Positions 17,296-27,900 of a stretch of 64,000 nucleotides of DNA are shown here, in pieces; within the stretch, counting starts at the first letter, position 1; every line of letters begins with the position of its first letter. The position numbers and the translations under genes were made by a program. The notes under the pieces were generated by a model. It searched no databases, had not been told where the DNA came from, and worked only from the letters and a program-made list of their open reading frames with translations. The stretch covers positions 1 to 64,000 of the forward strand of contig CANRCD010000010.1 in assembly GCA_947629005.1 (NCBI GenBank), in the 5' to 3' direction. The stretch is from an uncultured Clostridia bacterium (GTDB lineage: Bacteria; Bacillota; Clostridia; UMGS1883).

Positions 17296-20200
17296 ATGGG
17301 CAAGCCTATGGAAAAGGTCGCGGCCTTCATTGTGGACCGCCGAAAAGGCTTCTACCTTATATACATACTTCTTGCAATATTCAGCGTATTCTCCTCGGGT
17401 TGGGTCAAGGTTGACAACAATCTGACCGATTATCTTGACGAAGCCTCGGAAACCCGCCGCGGGCTGACTATAATGGACGACGAGTTCACCACCTACGCCA
17501 CGGCGGAGGTAATGGTGGACAACATCTCCTATTCCGACGCCGAAGCGCTCAAAGCGGAGCTTGAGAAAATTGAAGGCGTAAAAGAGATCGCCTTCGACGA
17601 TACCGACGCCCACTATAGCCGTGCGGCGGCGCTGTTTTCGGTGACGTTCAGCGGCGAAAGCGACGACCCTATCTGCGAGGAGGCCCTTAACAAAATAGAA
17701 AGCCGGCTTAAGGATTACGACCTTTACGTTTCGGCGGAGCTCGGCAACACCAAAGCCGAAACCACGGCCGCGGAAATGCGGATAGTTATGATCATCGCCT
17801 GCGTCATCATCGTTTCGGTTCTTACGCTGACCTCGCGCACCTACATGGAAATACCGGTGATGATAATCACATTCGGCATCTCGGCGCTGCTGAACAAGGG
17901 CACCAACTATTTTTTCGGCACCATCTCGTTTGTTTCTAACTCGATCTCTGTAGTGCTTCAGCTTGCGCTGGCCATAGACTATGCCATAATCCTCTGCCAC
18001 CGCTACACCGAGGAAAGGGAACGCCTCGGGCCGCGCGAGTCCGTAATTCAGGCCCTGAGCAAGGCCATACCCGAAATTTCGGGAAGCTGCCTGACAACGC
18101 TTTCCGGCCTTGGCGCCATGAGCTTTATGCACTTCAAGCTTGGCCTCGATATGAGCATGGTATTGATAAAGGCGATAATAATAAGCATAATCACAGTTTT
18201 TACGCTCATGCCCGGGCTGCTGCTTTCGTTCAGCCCGCTGATAGACAAATCGCACCACCGCAGCTTTGTGCCGAAAATAACCGCGTGGAACAATATTGTC
18301 GTAAAGCTGAGATACATAATGCCGGTTCTGTTTTTCGCCGCGGTAATAGCTTCCTTTTTCCTGTCAAAGGCTTGCCCTTACGTTTACAGCACCACAAACC
18401 TTTCCACCATAAATAAAAACGAATCCCAGATAGCAAAGGAAATCATTGACGATACTTTCAGCTCCGAAAATGTGCTGGCCGTGCTAATTCCGTCGGGCGA
18501 TTACGAAAAGGAACAGGCCCTCGCGAATGAGCTTGAAGGCTTCGACGAGGTTAAAAGCGTGACGGCCCTCGCCTCCGTCGAGGCAAAGGACGGCTACAGC
18601 GTGGGCGACAGGCTCAGCCCCCGTGAGTTCGCCGAGCTGACAGATATAGATGTGGAGCTTGTGCGCCTCGTTTATACGGCATACGCCTCGAAGGAGGAAA
18701 GCTACGGACGCATTGTGGGCGGGATCGACGATTACCGCATAGCTCTTGTGGATCTGTTCGACTTTGTATACGAGATGACGGAGGAGGGCTATGTTGACCT
18801 TGACGACAGCGCCGCCGACACTCTGAAGGAGCTGAACGAAAAGCTCTCCGACGGTAAGCTCCAGCTCGAGGGAGACGACTACAGCCGACTTGTACTTAAC
18901 CTCAATCTGCCTGAGGAAAGCGCCGAAACCTTTGAATTTCTCAAAACCGTCAGAAGCACGGCGGAAAAGTATTACAGCGACGTCACTCTTTCGGGAAATT
19001 CCACCAACGACTATGATTTGTCCTCTACCTTCGATCACGACAACACTCTCATAAGCATACTCTCGATTTTGTTTGTAATGCTGGTGCTCTTCTTCACCTT
19101 CCAATCGGCGGGCATACCCATAATCCTTATCCTTGTAATTCAGGGCAGCGTGTGGATTAACTTCTCCTTCCCCACGCTGATGAACAAGCCGCTGTTTTTC
19201 CTGAGCTACCTCATCGTCAGCTCGATACAGATGGGCGCGAACATCGACTACGCCATCGTAATCACCAACCGCTATACCGATCTCCGCCGCGAGATGCCCA
19301 AGCTGGACGCCATAAAGCAGTCGCTCGACCTCGCCTTCCCAACGATATTTACCTCGGGATCTATACTGGCGGCGGCGGGCGCGGCCATAGGCTTGCTTTC
19401 GTCGGAGCCGTCTATCTCGTCCATAGGCGTGTGCCTGAGCCGAGGGACGCTGCTCTCCATCGTTCTGGTCATGGGAGTGCTGCCGCAGCTTCTGGTGCTG
19501 GGAGACTTCATCATTGAAAAAACGTCGTTCTCGATAAAGAATATTAAGCACGCCGGAGCCGGAGCCATGGCGGCTGTGCTGGCCGCGGGGCTTGTGCCGG
19601 CCGTGCGCGCGGAGGACGCGGCAATCACCATTTCCACCCGCGAGGAGCTCATCGCCTTTGCGAAGAATTGCACCCTCGACACTTGGTCCGTCGGCAAAAC
19701 GGCAACGCTCACGGCGGATATCGACATGGAGGATATAACCTTTTCGCCCATACCGACCTTTGGCGGCGTCTTTGACGGAGGCGGACACAGAATAAACAAC
19801 CTCTCCATAACGACAAACGGTACCGGCATGGGACTGTTCCGCTGCGTGCAGGCGAACGGCAAAATATTAAATCTTAACGTCGGAGGCAAGGTCACGCCCG
19901 GCGGCAGCAAGAGCAGCGCGGGCGGCATTGCCGGTGAAAACTATGGAGTGATACAGGGCTGCACCTTTGCCGGAATGGTCGAGGGCGAAAACAATATCGG
20001 CGGCATTGCCGGCAAAAACCACGGGCAGATACTCTCCTGCGTAGTGAGCGGCAGCGTGGAAGGACAAAACTCCACCGGCGGCATTGCCGGCGAGAACAGA
20101 GGTTATATTTCCGGCTGCGAAAACCGCGCCGCTGTGAACACCTCTCCCGAGGAAAAGAAGCGCAGCCTTTCCGACATTGACGCCGACGCGGGCTCAATGG

Positions 20201-23034
20201 TGGAAAACCTTCTGACCCGCCGTGAGGAAAACGAGGAAGAAAGCGTGCTCGGCCACACCGACACCGGCGGCATTACCGGCCACAGCGACGGCATAATCGA
20301 GGGCTGCAAAAACAGCGGCGATATCGGATATAAGCACATCGGATACAACGTAGGCGGCATAGCGGGCCGCCAGTCGGGCTATATGCTTGGCTGCGAAAAC
20401 ATTGGCTCGGTTCTGGGCCGCAAGGACGTAGGCGGCATTGTCGGACAGGCGGAGCCGTATATAACTCTGACAGTGAACGAGACCTCTCTCGGCGAGGTCC
20501 GAAACGAGCTTGATAAGCTTAACAATTTGGTTAGCGGCCTGATTGCCGATACCCGCTCCGTCAGCGGCGAAGCGGGAGCTTATCTTGACGATATAAAGCG
20601 GCGGACCGAAACCGCCCGCGACGATGCCGAAACCATGGCGGACGGAGCCGAGAGCTTTGTCCGCGACAACACTGCTGAGTTGAACGCCCTTTCGGCCTCG
20701 CTTTCAAATGCCGTCGGGCGTCTGAGCGATACGGCCGACGGCCTGACCAGCGGCGGCGACAAGATAAACTCAGCAATGGACGACTTTTCCGCCGCCCTTG
20801 ACAGCGTGGAGCTGAATTTTCCCGACCTTGACGGCGAGCTCAGCGATATTCGCGGGGCTGATTTTGACAACGTGCGAAACGCGCTTGAGGATATACGCCG
20901 CGCGGAAAGCGATCTGAGCGACGCCCGCTCTCGGGCGAGGAACGCTCTCCGCGCGCTGGACGACGGCATAAGCGCCAAGAGCGAGGCCGAGGAGCTGACC
21001 GCGCTGAAGGCTCTCGCCGCGGCGGTAAAATCCGCCGCCGCGGCGCGTCAGGGAGTGAAGGCTTCGGTTGAAATAATCGAAAATCTTCTCCGCACCCGCC
21101 CCGACAGCTTTGCGGACGTGATCTCCGACGCCGAGGCCATAGCCGCGCAGCTTAGAACCATAGCCGACGGGCTTGACAGCGACGTCTCGGCGCTCAAAGC
21201 CATATCCGACGCCATTGACGAGCTAATTTTAAATACCGAGCTTAACTTCGGTTCATTCAGAAGCGCCGCCAGCCGCGCTAAAAGCGCTATGGACGACCTT
21301 GACAGCGGCCTTGTGAAAATCACCGGCGGCCTTAGCGACCTTGCCGCCGCTCTCGACAGCGCGGAGGCGGGGAACGCCCTCGACGCCGCGGACAGCGCCG
21401 AGGATAAAATCGCGGACTTTGCCGACGAGGCCGACGCGCGGCTCAGCGAGGCGAAGGCGAAGCTCAGCTCCGGTTTCAGCTCCCTTTCACTCGCGGCCGA
21501 GGACATAAGCGCGAGCATTGACGGCGCGAGAAACGTGATTTCCGACTTCTCCTCCGAGACGGACCCACAGTTTGTGTCCGTAAGCGATGATTTCACAGCC
21601 GCCGGACGGAATATGCTTGACAGCTTCGCCGGAATATCTGACAGTCTCAGCGGCCTCCGTTCAACAATTACCGACGCGGACGGGCTGGACTCCCTCAGCA
21701 GGATAAGCGACCAGTTAAGCCTTGTTATGGAGCTTGCCGCGGGCGAGGCCGAGGACTTTAAAAACGGCGCCGAGGCCGACAAAATTGTCGATGCATCGGA
21801 TGAAAATATTGAAAGCTCGCGTCAGGGCAAGGTCAGCAGATGTGTAAACTCCGCCGCGGTCGATGGCGACCGCAATGTGGGCGGCGTGGCAGGAGCGTTG
21901 GCCGTGGAATACGCCCGCGACCCCGAGGACGAAATCGAAAAGCCGGACGCGCTCAACTTTACGTATACCACCAAGGCCATTCTGGCAAACTGTATCAGCG
22001 ATGGCTGCGTCACCGGCAAAAAGGACTGCGTGGGCGGCATTGTAGGTTTGGCGGACATAGGCACGGTTTACGAATGCGAAAGCTACGGCCCTGCCGAAAG
22101 CTCCTCCGGCGGTTACGTAGGCGGCGTGGCGGGCCGCGCTTCGGCCAGACTTCGCCGCTGTTACTCAAAGGCGGCCGTCAAGGGGAAAAAATATGTAGGC
22201 GGCATAGCAGGCAAGGGCGAGAAGCTCTCGGCCTGCGTAAGCCTGTCGGCCGCGGAAGGCGAAGAATGTGTGGGCGGCGTTATCGGCGGCTGCGGGGACA
22301 GGAGCGCCTCGGCGTGGAATTATTTTATCGACCGCGGCGTGGGCGGCATTGACGGCATAAGCTACTCCGGCATAGCCGAGCCGGCCGACTACTCGGCCAT
22401 TGCCGCCATGAACGGAATACCCGCCCGCCTTATCAGCTTTACCGTCACCTTCATTGCCGACGGAAAAACCGTGAATGTTCAGGAGATAGCCTACGGCGGC
22501 GACACCGCCCGTATCGAATATCCCGAAATTCCCGAAAAGGACGGCTGCTTTGGCCGTTGGCCGGAAATAACGGACAAAACCGTGACCGGCGACATCGAGC
22601 TTATATGCGAGTACAATCCGTACATAACCGTAATTTCCAGCCCCGAAAAGAGCGGCGAACTGCCGCTGGCCTTAGCGGAGGGCAGCTTTACCGACAAGGC
22701 GGAAATACACGCTGTAAAAACGGGCGAGGACATATATGATATCGAACTCAACGGACTTTCGGAAGAGGGCAGCATTACACTGCGGCTTCTGGCTTCCGAC
22801 GGCGGCAAGCTGTCCGGCAGGACTGCCGTCCAAATAAAGACGGACGGCGGCTGGCAGCGAGTATCCTCCAAAGCCAGAGGGCAGTATGTCATATTTGAAG
22901 CGTCCGGCCCCCGTGTCACTGTACGGCTGATACATGAACGCTCGGGCATACTGCTGTCAATTATAATCTTGGCGGCGCTGATACTCGCGGCGGCGGCCGC
23001 AGTATTAATCGTAAAGAGGAAACGGCGCCCATAA
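17296..23034 (+). CDS. MMPL/RND transporter fused to GLUG-repeat and helical surface ectodomain
   Basis: Residues 1 to about 750 are an MMPL-type RND exporter, with a first membrane helix near residue 20, extracytoplasmic loops at about 37-165 and 350-585, and two groups of membrane helices. At about 749-775 lies a segment like a signal peptide (Lys-Asn-Ile-Lys-His, then an Ala/Gly/Val core ending Val-Arg-Ala). GLUG repeats with Gly-Gly-Ile-Ala-Gly motifs follow at about 775-1055, a long Ala/Asp/Ser-rich helical region at about 1068-1511, a second GLUG block at about 1514-1675, an InlB-like domain, a last membrane helix at about 1881-1905 and a basic tail. The frame is continuous. MMPL proteins export lipids or hydrophobic compounds; the cargo here is unknown. 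Topology suggests the GLUG part faces outward. Confidence 0.8.
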   Translation: MGKPMEKVAAFIVDRRKGFYLIYILLAIFSVFSSGWVKVDNNLTDYLDEASETRRGLTIMDDEFTTYATAEVMVDNISYSDAEALKAELEKIEGVKEIAFDDTDAHYSRAAALFSVTFSGESDDPICEEALNKIESRLKDYDLYVSAELGNTKAETTAAEMRIVMIIACVIIVSVLTLTSRTYMEIPVMIITFGISALLNKGTNYFFGTISFVSNSISVVLQLALAIDYAIILCHRYTEERERLGPRESVIQALSKAIPEISGSCLTTLSGLGAMSFMHFKLGLDMSMVLIKAIIISIITVFTLMPGLLLSFSPLIDKSHHRSFVPKITAWNNIVVKLRYIMPVLFFAAVIASFFLSKACPYVYSTTNLSTINKNESQIAKEIIDDTFSSENVLAVLIPSGDYEKEQALANELEGFDEVKSVTALASVEAKDGYSVGDRLSPREFAELTDIDVELVRLVYTAYASKEESYGRIVGGIDDYRIALVDLFDFVYEMTEEGYVDLDDSAADTLKELNEKLSDGKLQLEGDDYSRLVLNLNLPEESAETFEFLKTVRSTAEKYYSDVTLSGNSTNDYDLSSTFDHDNTLISILSILFVMLVLFFTFQSAGIPIILILVIQGSVWINFSFPTLMNKPLFFLSYLIVSSIQMGANIDYAIVITNRYTDLRREMPKLDAIKQSLDLAFPTIFTSGSILAAAGAAIGLLSSEPSISSIGVCLSRGTLLSIVLVMGVLPQLLVLGDFIIEKTSFSIKNIKHAGAGAMAAVLAAGLVPAVRAEDAAITISTREELIAFAKNCTLDTWSVGKTATLTADIDMEDITFSPIPTFGGVFDGGGHRINNLSITTNGTGMGLFRCVQANGKILNLNVGGKVTPGGSKSSAGGIAGENYGVIQGCTFAGMVEGENNIGGIAGKNHGQILSCVVSGSVEGQNSTGGIAGENRGYISGCENRAAVNTSPEEKKRSLSDIDADAGSMVENLLTRREENEEESVLGHTDTGGITGHSDGIIEGCKNSGDIGYKHIGYNVGGIAGRQSGYMLGCENIGSVLGRKDVGGIVGQAEPYITLTVNETSLGEVRNELDKLNNLVSGLIADTRSVSGEAGAYLDDIKRRTETARDDAETMADGAESFVRDNTAELNALSASLSNAVGRLSDTADGLTSGGDKINSAMDDFSAALDSVELNFPDLDGELSDIRGADFDNVRNALEDIRRAESDLSDARSRARNALRALDDGISAKSEAEELTALKALAAAVKSAAAARQGVKASVEIIENLLRTRPDSFADVISDAEAIAAQLRTIADGLDSDVSALKAISDAIDELILNTELNFGSFRSAASRAKSAMDDLDSGLVKITGGLSDLAAALDSAEAGNALDAADSAEDKIADFADEADARLSEAKAKLSSGFSSLSLAAEDISASIDGARNVISDFSSETDPQFVSVSDDFTAAGRNMLDSFAGISDSLSGLRSTITDADGLDSLSRISDQLSLVMELAAGEAEDFKNGAEADKIVDASDENIESSRQGKVSRCVNSAAVDGDRNVGGVAGALAVEYARDPEDEIEKPDALNFTYTTKAILANCISDGCVTGKKDCVGGIVGLADIGTVYECESYGPAESSSGGYVGGVAGRASARLRRCYSKAAVKGKKYVGGIAGKGEKLSACVSLSAAEGEECVGGVIGGCGDRSASAWNYFIDRGVGGIDGISYSGIAEPADYSAIAAMNGIPARLISFTVTFIADGKTVNVQEIAYGGDTARIEYPEIPEKDGCFGRWPEITDKTVTGDIELICEYNPYITVISSPEKSGELPLALAEGSFTDKAEIHAVKTGEDIYDIELNGLSEEGSITLRLLASDGGKLSGRTAVQIKTDGGWQRVSSKARGQYVIFEASGPRVTVRLIHERSGILLSIIILAALILAAAAAVLIVKRKRRP

Positions 23035-23098
23035 TTTCGCCCACACGCAAAATCACGCTCGTTTTACTCCGAGCATATTATAACCTTGGGGGTGCAAT

Positions 23099-23548
23099 AT
23101 GTTCGGAAACAGACAGCGCTATAATGCAAGAGCCGCGGTAAAGGGCAGCGACGACTACCCGCATATATGCGGCGAAGTGACTTTCAGGCAGACGCGGAGG
23201 GGCGTTTTGGTTACGGCTGAAATTCACGGTCTGCCATGCGACAGCGGCTCCGGTATATTCGGGTTTCATATCCACGACGGAGCGTGCTGCACGGGAAACG
23301 AGGCGGACGCGTTCGCGGATGCCGGCGGTCATTATAACCCCGCCGAAAAGCCTCATCCGTACCATGCAGGCGACCTGCCGCCGCTGTTCGGTAATAACGG
23401 ATACGCCTATATGTCGTTTCTGACCGAAAGGTTTACCGTAAGTGAGATTGCAGGCAAGGTCGTCATCATTCACAGCCGGCCGGATGATTTCACATCTCAG
23501 CCCGCGGGGAACGCCGGAACTAAAATAGCCTGCGGCAAAATCGTATAA
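23099..23548 (+). CDS. sodC: Cu/Zn superoxide dismutase family protein
   Basis: The 149-residue protein keeps the full metal site of Cu/Zn superoxide dismutase: His57 and His59 in Phe-His-Ile-His, bridging His78 in Gly-Gly-His-Tyr-Asn-Pro, His86, His89 and Asp92 in His-Ala-Gly-Asp-Leu, and His125 in Val-Ile-Ile-His-Ser. Cysteines at about 63/64 and in Ile-Ala-Cys-Gly near the end fit the family disulfide. Unlike Bacillus YojM, no copper ligand is missing. There is no signal peptide, so the protein appears cytoplasmic, which is unusual for a bacterial SodC. GGGGGTG precedes the start by 6 bases. It is followed at once by a terminator and is probably monocistronic. Confidence 0.88.
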   Translation: MFGNRQRYNARAAVKGSDDYPHICGEVTFRQTRRGVLVTAEIHGLPCDSGSGIFGFHIHDGACCTGNEADAFADAGGHYNPAEKPHPYHAGDLPPLFGNNGYAYMSFLTERFTVSEIAGKVVIIHSRPDDFTSQPAGNAGTKIACGKIV

Positions 23549-23575
23549 AACGGCTCCTTTTAACGCATACGCAAA

Positions 23576-23614
23576 CAGACCGCCGGTTCCGAGCGACCGG
23601 CGGTCTGTCTTTTT
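23576..23614 (+). terminator. Intrinsic terminator after sodC
   Basis: CAGACCGCCGGT (23576-23587) pairs perfectly with ACCGGCGGTCTG (23596-23607) and is followed by TCTTTTT. It lies between convergent genes and may also serve the bile salt hydrolase gene. Confidence 0.9.
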
Positions 23615-23631
23615 ATAACCATATTTACCGC

Positions 23632-24603
23632 TCAATTTTGCATAAAAATCTGCTGCCCTTCGATAAGCGGATAACTGACAAGCTTATCGGCGTCCAGATT
23701 TTCGCGGTGCATATCAACGCCCGTTATGCGGCTGTTTTCGTAGGTAGTATAATAATATATCCCCTTATCTGTGTTGCAGCAGGAGGAATATATGGTGTAT
23801 TCATACCCGTGCTCTACCTTGCAGCAGCCCCGCTGCTGAGCGACGGAAGCAAGGATATGGAAAAACTGGCTGACGCTTTCCGACTCGGATTCGCCTGAAA
23901 ATGAATTCATTTTTGTAAAGGCAGCCTTTACAAAGCGAGAAGCCGACGACAGATCCCCCGGCAGCCCAAGACCGCCCATTCCCCGACTGTATGGCCTGAG
24001 ACCGAGAGCCTCCGCAAAGCGGTTTTCGGGGTCCGCGGGGGACAAACTCATATAGTTCGTCAGGTTCGTCAGATGATATTCGAAGGTCGGATTATTCGTC
24101 AAAATTCCTACAGGATTATCGTAGACCTTCAGCCCGTCCTCGACCGACTCGACTACTATGCTTTCGTTCCTATCCGAAATCATCCAGTGCAGGGGCGACA
24201 GCGGAAGCTGCGGACTAAAATCCTCATTCAGCAAATTCAGGCGGGAAAGCTTCTCCCGAGCCTCGCCCACAGTGGCGCAGCCGCCCAATATCCACGGAAT
24301 AAATTCAAAGGGAGCCACGTTATCCTTTCCCTCGGCCTCGCACTTGTAATCGGCATTTTTCGGGAAGTTTAATCCCGCCATGCTGAGGCCCTTTTCATTT
24401 GTGGCGTCGTAATAAAGGGGATAATTCTCCTGAACGAAGGCCATGCCTATCATGGCATAGTGCTCCTTCATCTCCCCCATTCGCCGGAAATTGAAAGGGT
24501 AGTTCCGCGGCGTCACTGTGACAGTCTGGTTATAAGCAAACTCGTAGTCCAAATTCCGCCCGAAATAGTGATCCTTTGTTCTGTATGTTGCCGCTGTGCA
24601 CAT
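23632..24603 (-). CDS. bsh: Choloylglycine (bile salt) hydrolase
   Basis: This Ntn-hydrolase deconjugates glycine- or taurine-linked bile salts. The start at 24603 was chosen because it follows GGAGGTAACGAC and makes Cys2 the N-terminal nucleophile after Met removal, as the family requires. Expected active-site residues are present: Cys2, Arg16, Asp19 (Gly-Arg-Asn-Leu-Asp-Tyr), Asn79 in Gly-Leu-Asn-Phe-Pro, Asn170 or Asn171, and Arg223. The segment Gly-Met-Gly-Gly-Leu-Gly-Leu-Pro-Gly-Asp-Leu-Ser-Ser favours bile salt hydrolase over penicillin V acylase. The length of 323 residues is normal for the family, and no signal peptide is seen, so it is cytoplasmic. The gene supports a gut habitat. 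Confidence 0.92.
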   Translation of the reverse strand: MCTAATYRTKDHYFGRNLDYEFAYNQTVTVTPRNYPFNFRRMGEMKEHYAMIGMAFVQENYPLYYDATNEKGLSMAGLNFPKNADYKCEAEGKDNVAPFEFIPWILGGCATVGEAREKLSRLNLLNEDFSPQLPLSPLHWMISDRNESIVVESVEDGLKVYDNPVGILTNNPTFEYHLTNLTNYMSLSPADPENRFAEALGLRPYSRGMGGLGLPGDLSSASRFVKAAFTKMNSFSGESESESVSQFFHILASVAQQRGCCKVEHGYEYTIYSSCCNTDKGIYYYTTYENSRITGVDMHRENLDADKLVSYPLIEGQQIFMQN

Positions 24604-24670
24604 TGTCGTTACCTCCGTTGTATTTTTTATTTTGAAGCCCGCCGACCCGCGAAGATATTCTTTATTTTTT

Positions 24671-24699
24671 ATTTTATCACATTTCTTCCGCTTTGGCAA
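24671..24699 (-). promoter_or_regulatory. Candidate promoter of the bile salt hydrolase gene
   Basis: On the minus strand TTGCCA (24699-24694), a 17-base spacer and TAAAAT (24676-24671) lie about 67 bases upstream of the start codon. Confidence 0.55.
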
Positions 24700-24771
24700 T
24701 AGCTTTTTTCGCGGCTACTCGGCGTATATGCGGGATAGGCGTTATTTTCTTTTCACATCTAAATATCAAGC

Positions 24772-24808
24772 AAAACGGCGCGTAAATCCAAATCGGATTT
24801 ACGCGCCG
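24772..24808 (-). terminator. Intrinsic terminator of the GH43-GH43-GH51 gene
   Basis: Read on the minus strand, CGGCGCGTAAATCC and GGATTTACGCGCCG form a perfect 14-bp stem with a 5-base loop, followed by TTTT. It lies about 92 bases after the stop codon of the glycosidase gene. Confidence 0.8.
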
Positions 24809-24900
24809 CAGCGCTATGCGAAAGTATATAGCCTTGCCCGCTCCGCTTTGCAATGGGCAATTAAGCCTTTGCTAAAACGGGAGGCCGCTATAAGCGTAAA

Positions 24901-27900
24901 TTATTGCGCCTTCTCCACCGCGGGAGGGGCAAGGGGCCTGAGTTCCTTATCCCATACATAGGCCCTAACCTCGGCCGCGTCGGGAAGATCAAGAGCGAGT
25001 CTGCCGATGAAGCTTCTTCTCTTGACGGATACGAGCCTGCCCTCGGAGTCGTAGGCGGCCACCGCGGCTGTGGCCTCGGTCTCGGCCGTAAACACAGCCT
25101 TGCCGCCCTCTATACCGGCGGAATAGCCTTCTATCCTTTCGCCGTCAACGGTGACCATTGCCACAGCGTAAAGGTTTGTGCCGAGAATTTTGCCCTCTAT
25201 CGGGTATACGCCGCCGCTCGCGAAGGCGCCGCCCTTGGGTACGCGCCAATCCACCTCAAGTTCACGCACGGAGCCGTCGCTCATGTTGACTGGCGCGGTG
25301 ACGGGCAGGTCGTAAAGACCACATTCCACGGTTTCGGAGGAAACGGCGAATACGTCCTTGGTGTGGATACGGAGAACAGCGAAGGCGAGCCCTCCGAGCT
25401 CGTAGGAAAAGTCGTCCGAAACGCCGTCCACAAGCTCCTCACGCGTGGTGATAATGTCCGGTGAGCCGGCGCTGTTAGTCTGGTCGGGCCTGTCGCCGCT
25501 GAGTATGTACGCCGTAGCCGTGGGATTGATATAGGCCGCGTTATCGAGGCGGATATTCACCTTGGCGCGGTCACGGCTCGTGTTGACAAGCTTGATAATT
25601 ATGTCGCCGCTCTCATCGTCGGCGGAGGCCGAGGCGTAGACCGGCCCCTTTGTCAGTCCGATATACTGATCGTGGATAAGCGCGCCGTCCAGATAGCAGC
25701 GAGCGTGGTCGCCGCTTACCTCAATCTTAATCTTATGCCACTCGTTTTCGGTAACGCTGCCGGGAATTTCGGCGGTGACGTCGGTCTTGGCTCCGTCAGA
25801 CACGCGCTGGATGGCGTGGCGCGCATTGCTCCAGCCGCCTATGTTCCAGAACAGATAATTGTTTTCGTCCTCGTAGTTGAAGGGGATGATGAAGCCCTCT
25901 CCGCCGCCGGTTTTCATGGCCTCAAGCTCAAGAGTGTAGTTTTTCGCCGAAATCGGAGCCACGGCCAGCGCGCCCTCAACATTAGTATCGGTCTGGGAGA
26001 TGACGCCGTCCGAGGCGCTCCACGCGCCCGTGCTGCCGCCGGCGGGACTGACGGAGGTTTTTTGTCCGGTATCGGTATCGGTTACGGTGATATTCCTGAA
26101 TTTGGCCGATGTGAGCCATGTGCCGACGCCGACGCCGTTTGTCGCGGAGCCTCCCGCATGGGTCAGCTCGGAGGCGAGGGTGTGGCTGCCGTTGTTGTTG
26201 GCGTACATAGACTGCACATAGTAATCGGGCGAGCCGTAGACAAGCGCGTTGTTAAACCAGATCATGTCGGGCGCCCACTGGTTCGCCCCCAGCTTAGCCA
26301 GCAGAGGAGCATAGGACGCGAGCGCCACGACGTCGGCGTTCTTTTCAAGGCCCGTCATGTAGGCGGCCTCGGTGAGGGCGGCATAGAGCGTGTTGCCGTA
26401 GGCCCCGTTCGCGGCGTACTCACCGGCGAACACCTTAAAGCTCTCTCTGTCGTATGCGTCGTAACGATTAACATTGGCAAGGAACCACTCGGGAGCGCGA
26501 TAGTAGTGCTCATCGACGGCGTAGCTGAAGTTCTTGTCGTCCTTGTGTTCCCTAAGCCAGTTCCACGCATTGTCAAAGTCAATGCCCTCGGAGTTGGGGC
26601 CCGAGGTGGATATGAGCTTCATTTCGGGATAACTCTCATGGATAGCCTGCTCAAAGGCCTCATAGCGGCGGAAGAAATTGTTGCCGTTGTCGGCCCAGCC
26701 GTTTTCGTCCACTCTGTTAGCGGAATAGTCGGATGTATCCCACTGCTCGTTGCCGATGCCGATATACTTTAGCCCAAAGGGCTCGGGATGGCCCATATCG
26801 GCGCGGAGCTTGGCCCATTCGCTTTCGGCGGGATCACCGTTGGCAAATTCGATGAGATCAAGGGCGTCCTGAATATAAATGTTATAAAGGTCATCGCGGC
26901 TCGAGGCGTCGCCCCTTTGATACTGGCAGCCGATTCCCACGCTGAGCACGGGCAGCGGCTCTGCGCCTATATCCTCGCACAGCAGGAAATACTCGTAAAA
27001 GCCGAGGCCTAGCGTCTGGCAATAATCGTAGGCATTGGCGCCCGTCTGCCTGCGGTTCCAGTTCTCCCTGCGGCTCTCGACAGGGCCGACGCTGTCCTTC
27101 CAACTGTAGCGGTTGGACAAGTCGTAGCCCTCGACGACGCAGCCGCCCGGGAAGCGCACAAAGCCGGGGTGCATATCGGCCAGCAACTGCACGATGTCCT
27201 TGCGCAGGCCGTTTTCGCGGCCGTTGAAGGTATCGCGGCTCATGACGGAGATCATGTCGAGGTCAAGAGCTCCGGCCTCGCTTAATGTCACGCGGACGGT
27301 AGCGTTTTCGGCAAAGCCATCGGTTTCAATAACGCCGGAGTACTTGGCAAAGTCCTCGCCAAAGCCCGAGAACGACGTGCTGCCGAGAACGGCGTTGCCG
27401 TTGACGATGGATACCGTTACCGTGCCGTCGTAATCGCCGCGGGCAAAGACGCTCGCGTTGAAGCTTTCGCCCTCATGCACGGCAAAGCCGCCGTAGCAGT
27501 CGTTTGCCACTCCGCCGCCGGCCTCGGCCGTCAGGCGGAGGTAGGTGGGATTGTTTTCGTTGAGCGGATTCTCCTTGAGATACTCAGCCGAGGCGTTCTC
27601 CTCCGTCCAGCCCTGACCGGGCAGCGGAGTGTATGCCTCTCCCCTGTCGGGATTGCAGTGAGCTGCCTCGAAGGAACGGTTCTTAACGGCCTCGCTGTAC
27701 ATTCCGCCGTCGGCCGCGTAGTTGATATCCTCGAAGAAAATACCGTACATATCCTCGCTTATGTCGACGCCCTTATTCGCCGCGTCCACGGCGAGGCTGT
27801 AGTCCTCAGGCGCAATACCGCAGCTTTCGGCCACCTCGGCGGCGGAAAGAGCACGGCAGTAAATTTTTACGTTATCGTAGCTGCCGGCAAAATAGCTGTC

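Noticed and set aside
20000-22300. A CRISPR-like or tandem DNA repeat in the GLUG region
   Set aside because: The repeats are at protein level (Gly-Gly-Ile-Ala-Gly) with varying DNA and irregular spacing; there are no cas genes.
17296-23034. A sequencing frameshift creating the MMPL-GLUG fusion
   Set aside because: The frame is open through the junction and topology is coherent, with an outward helix and a final anchor. Without reads it cannot be excluded completely, so it is kept as a test in the findings.
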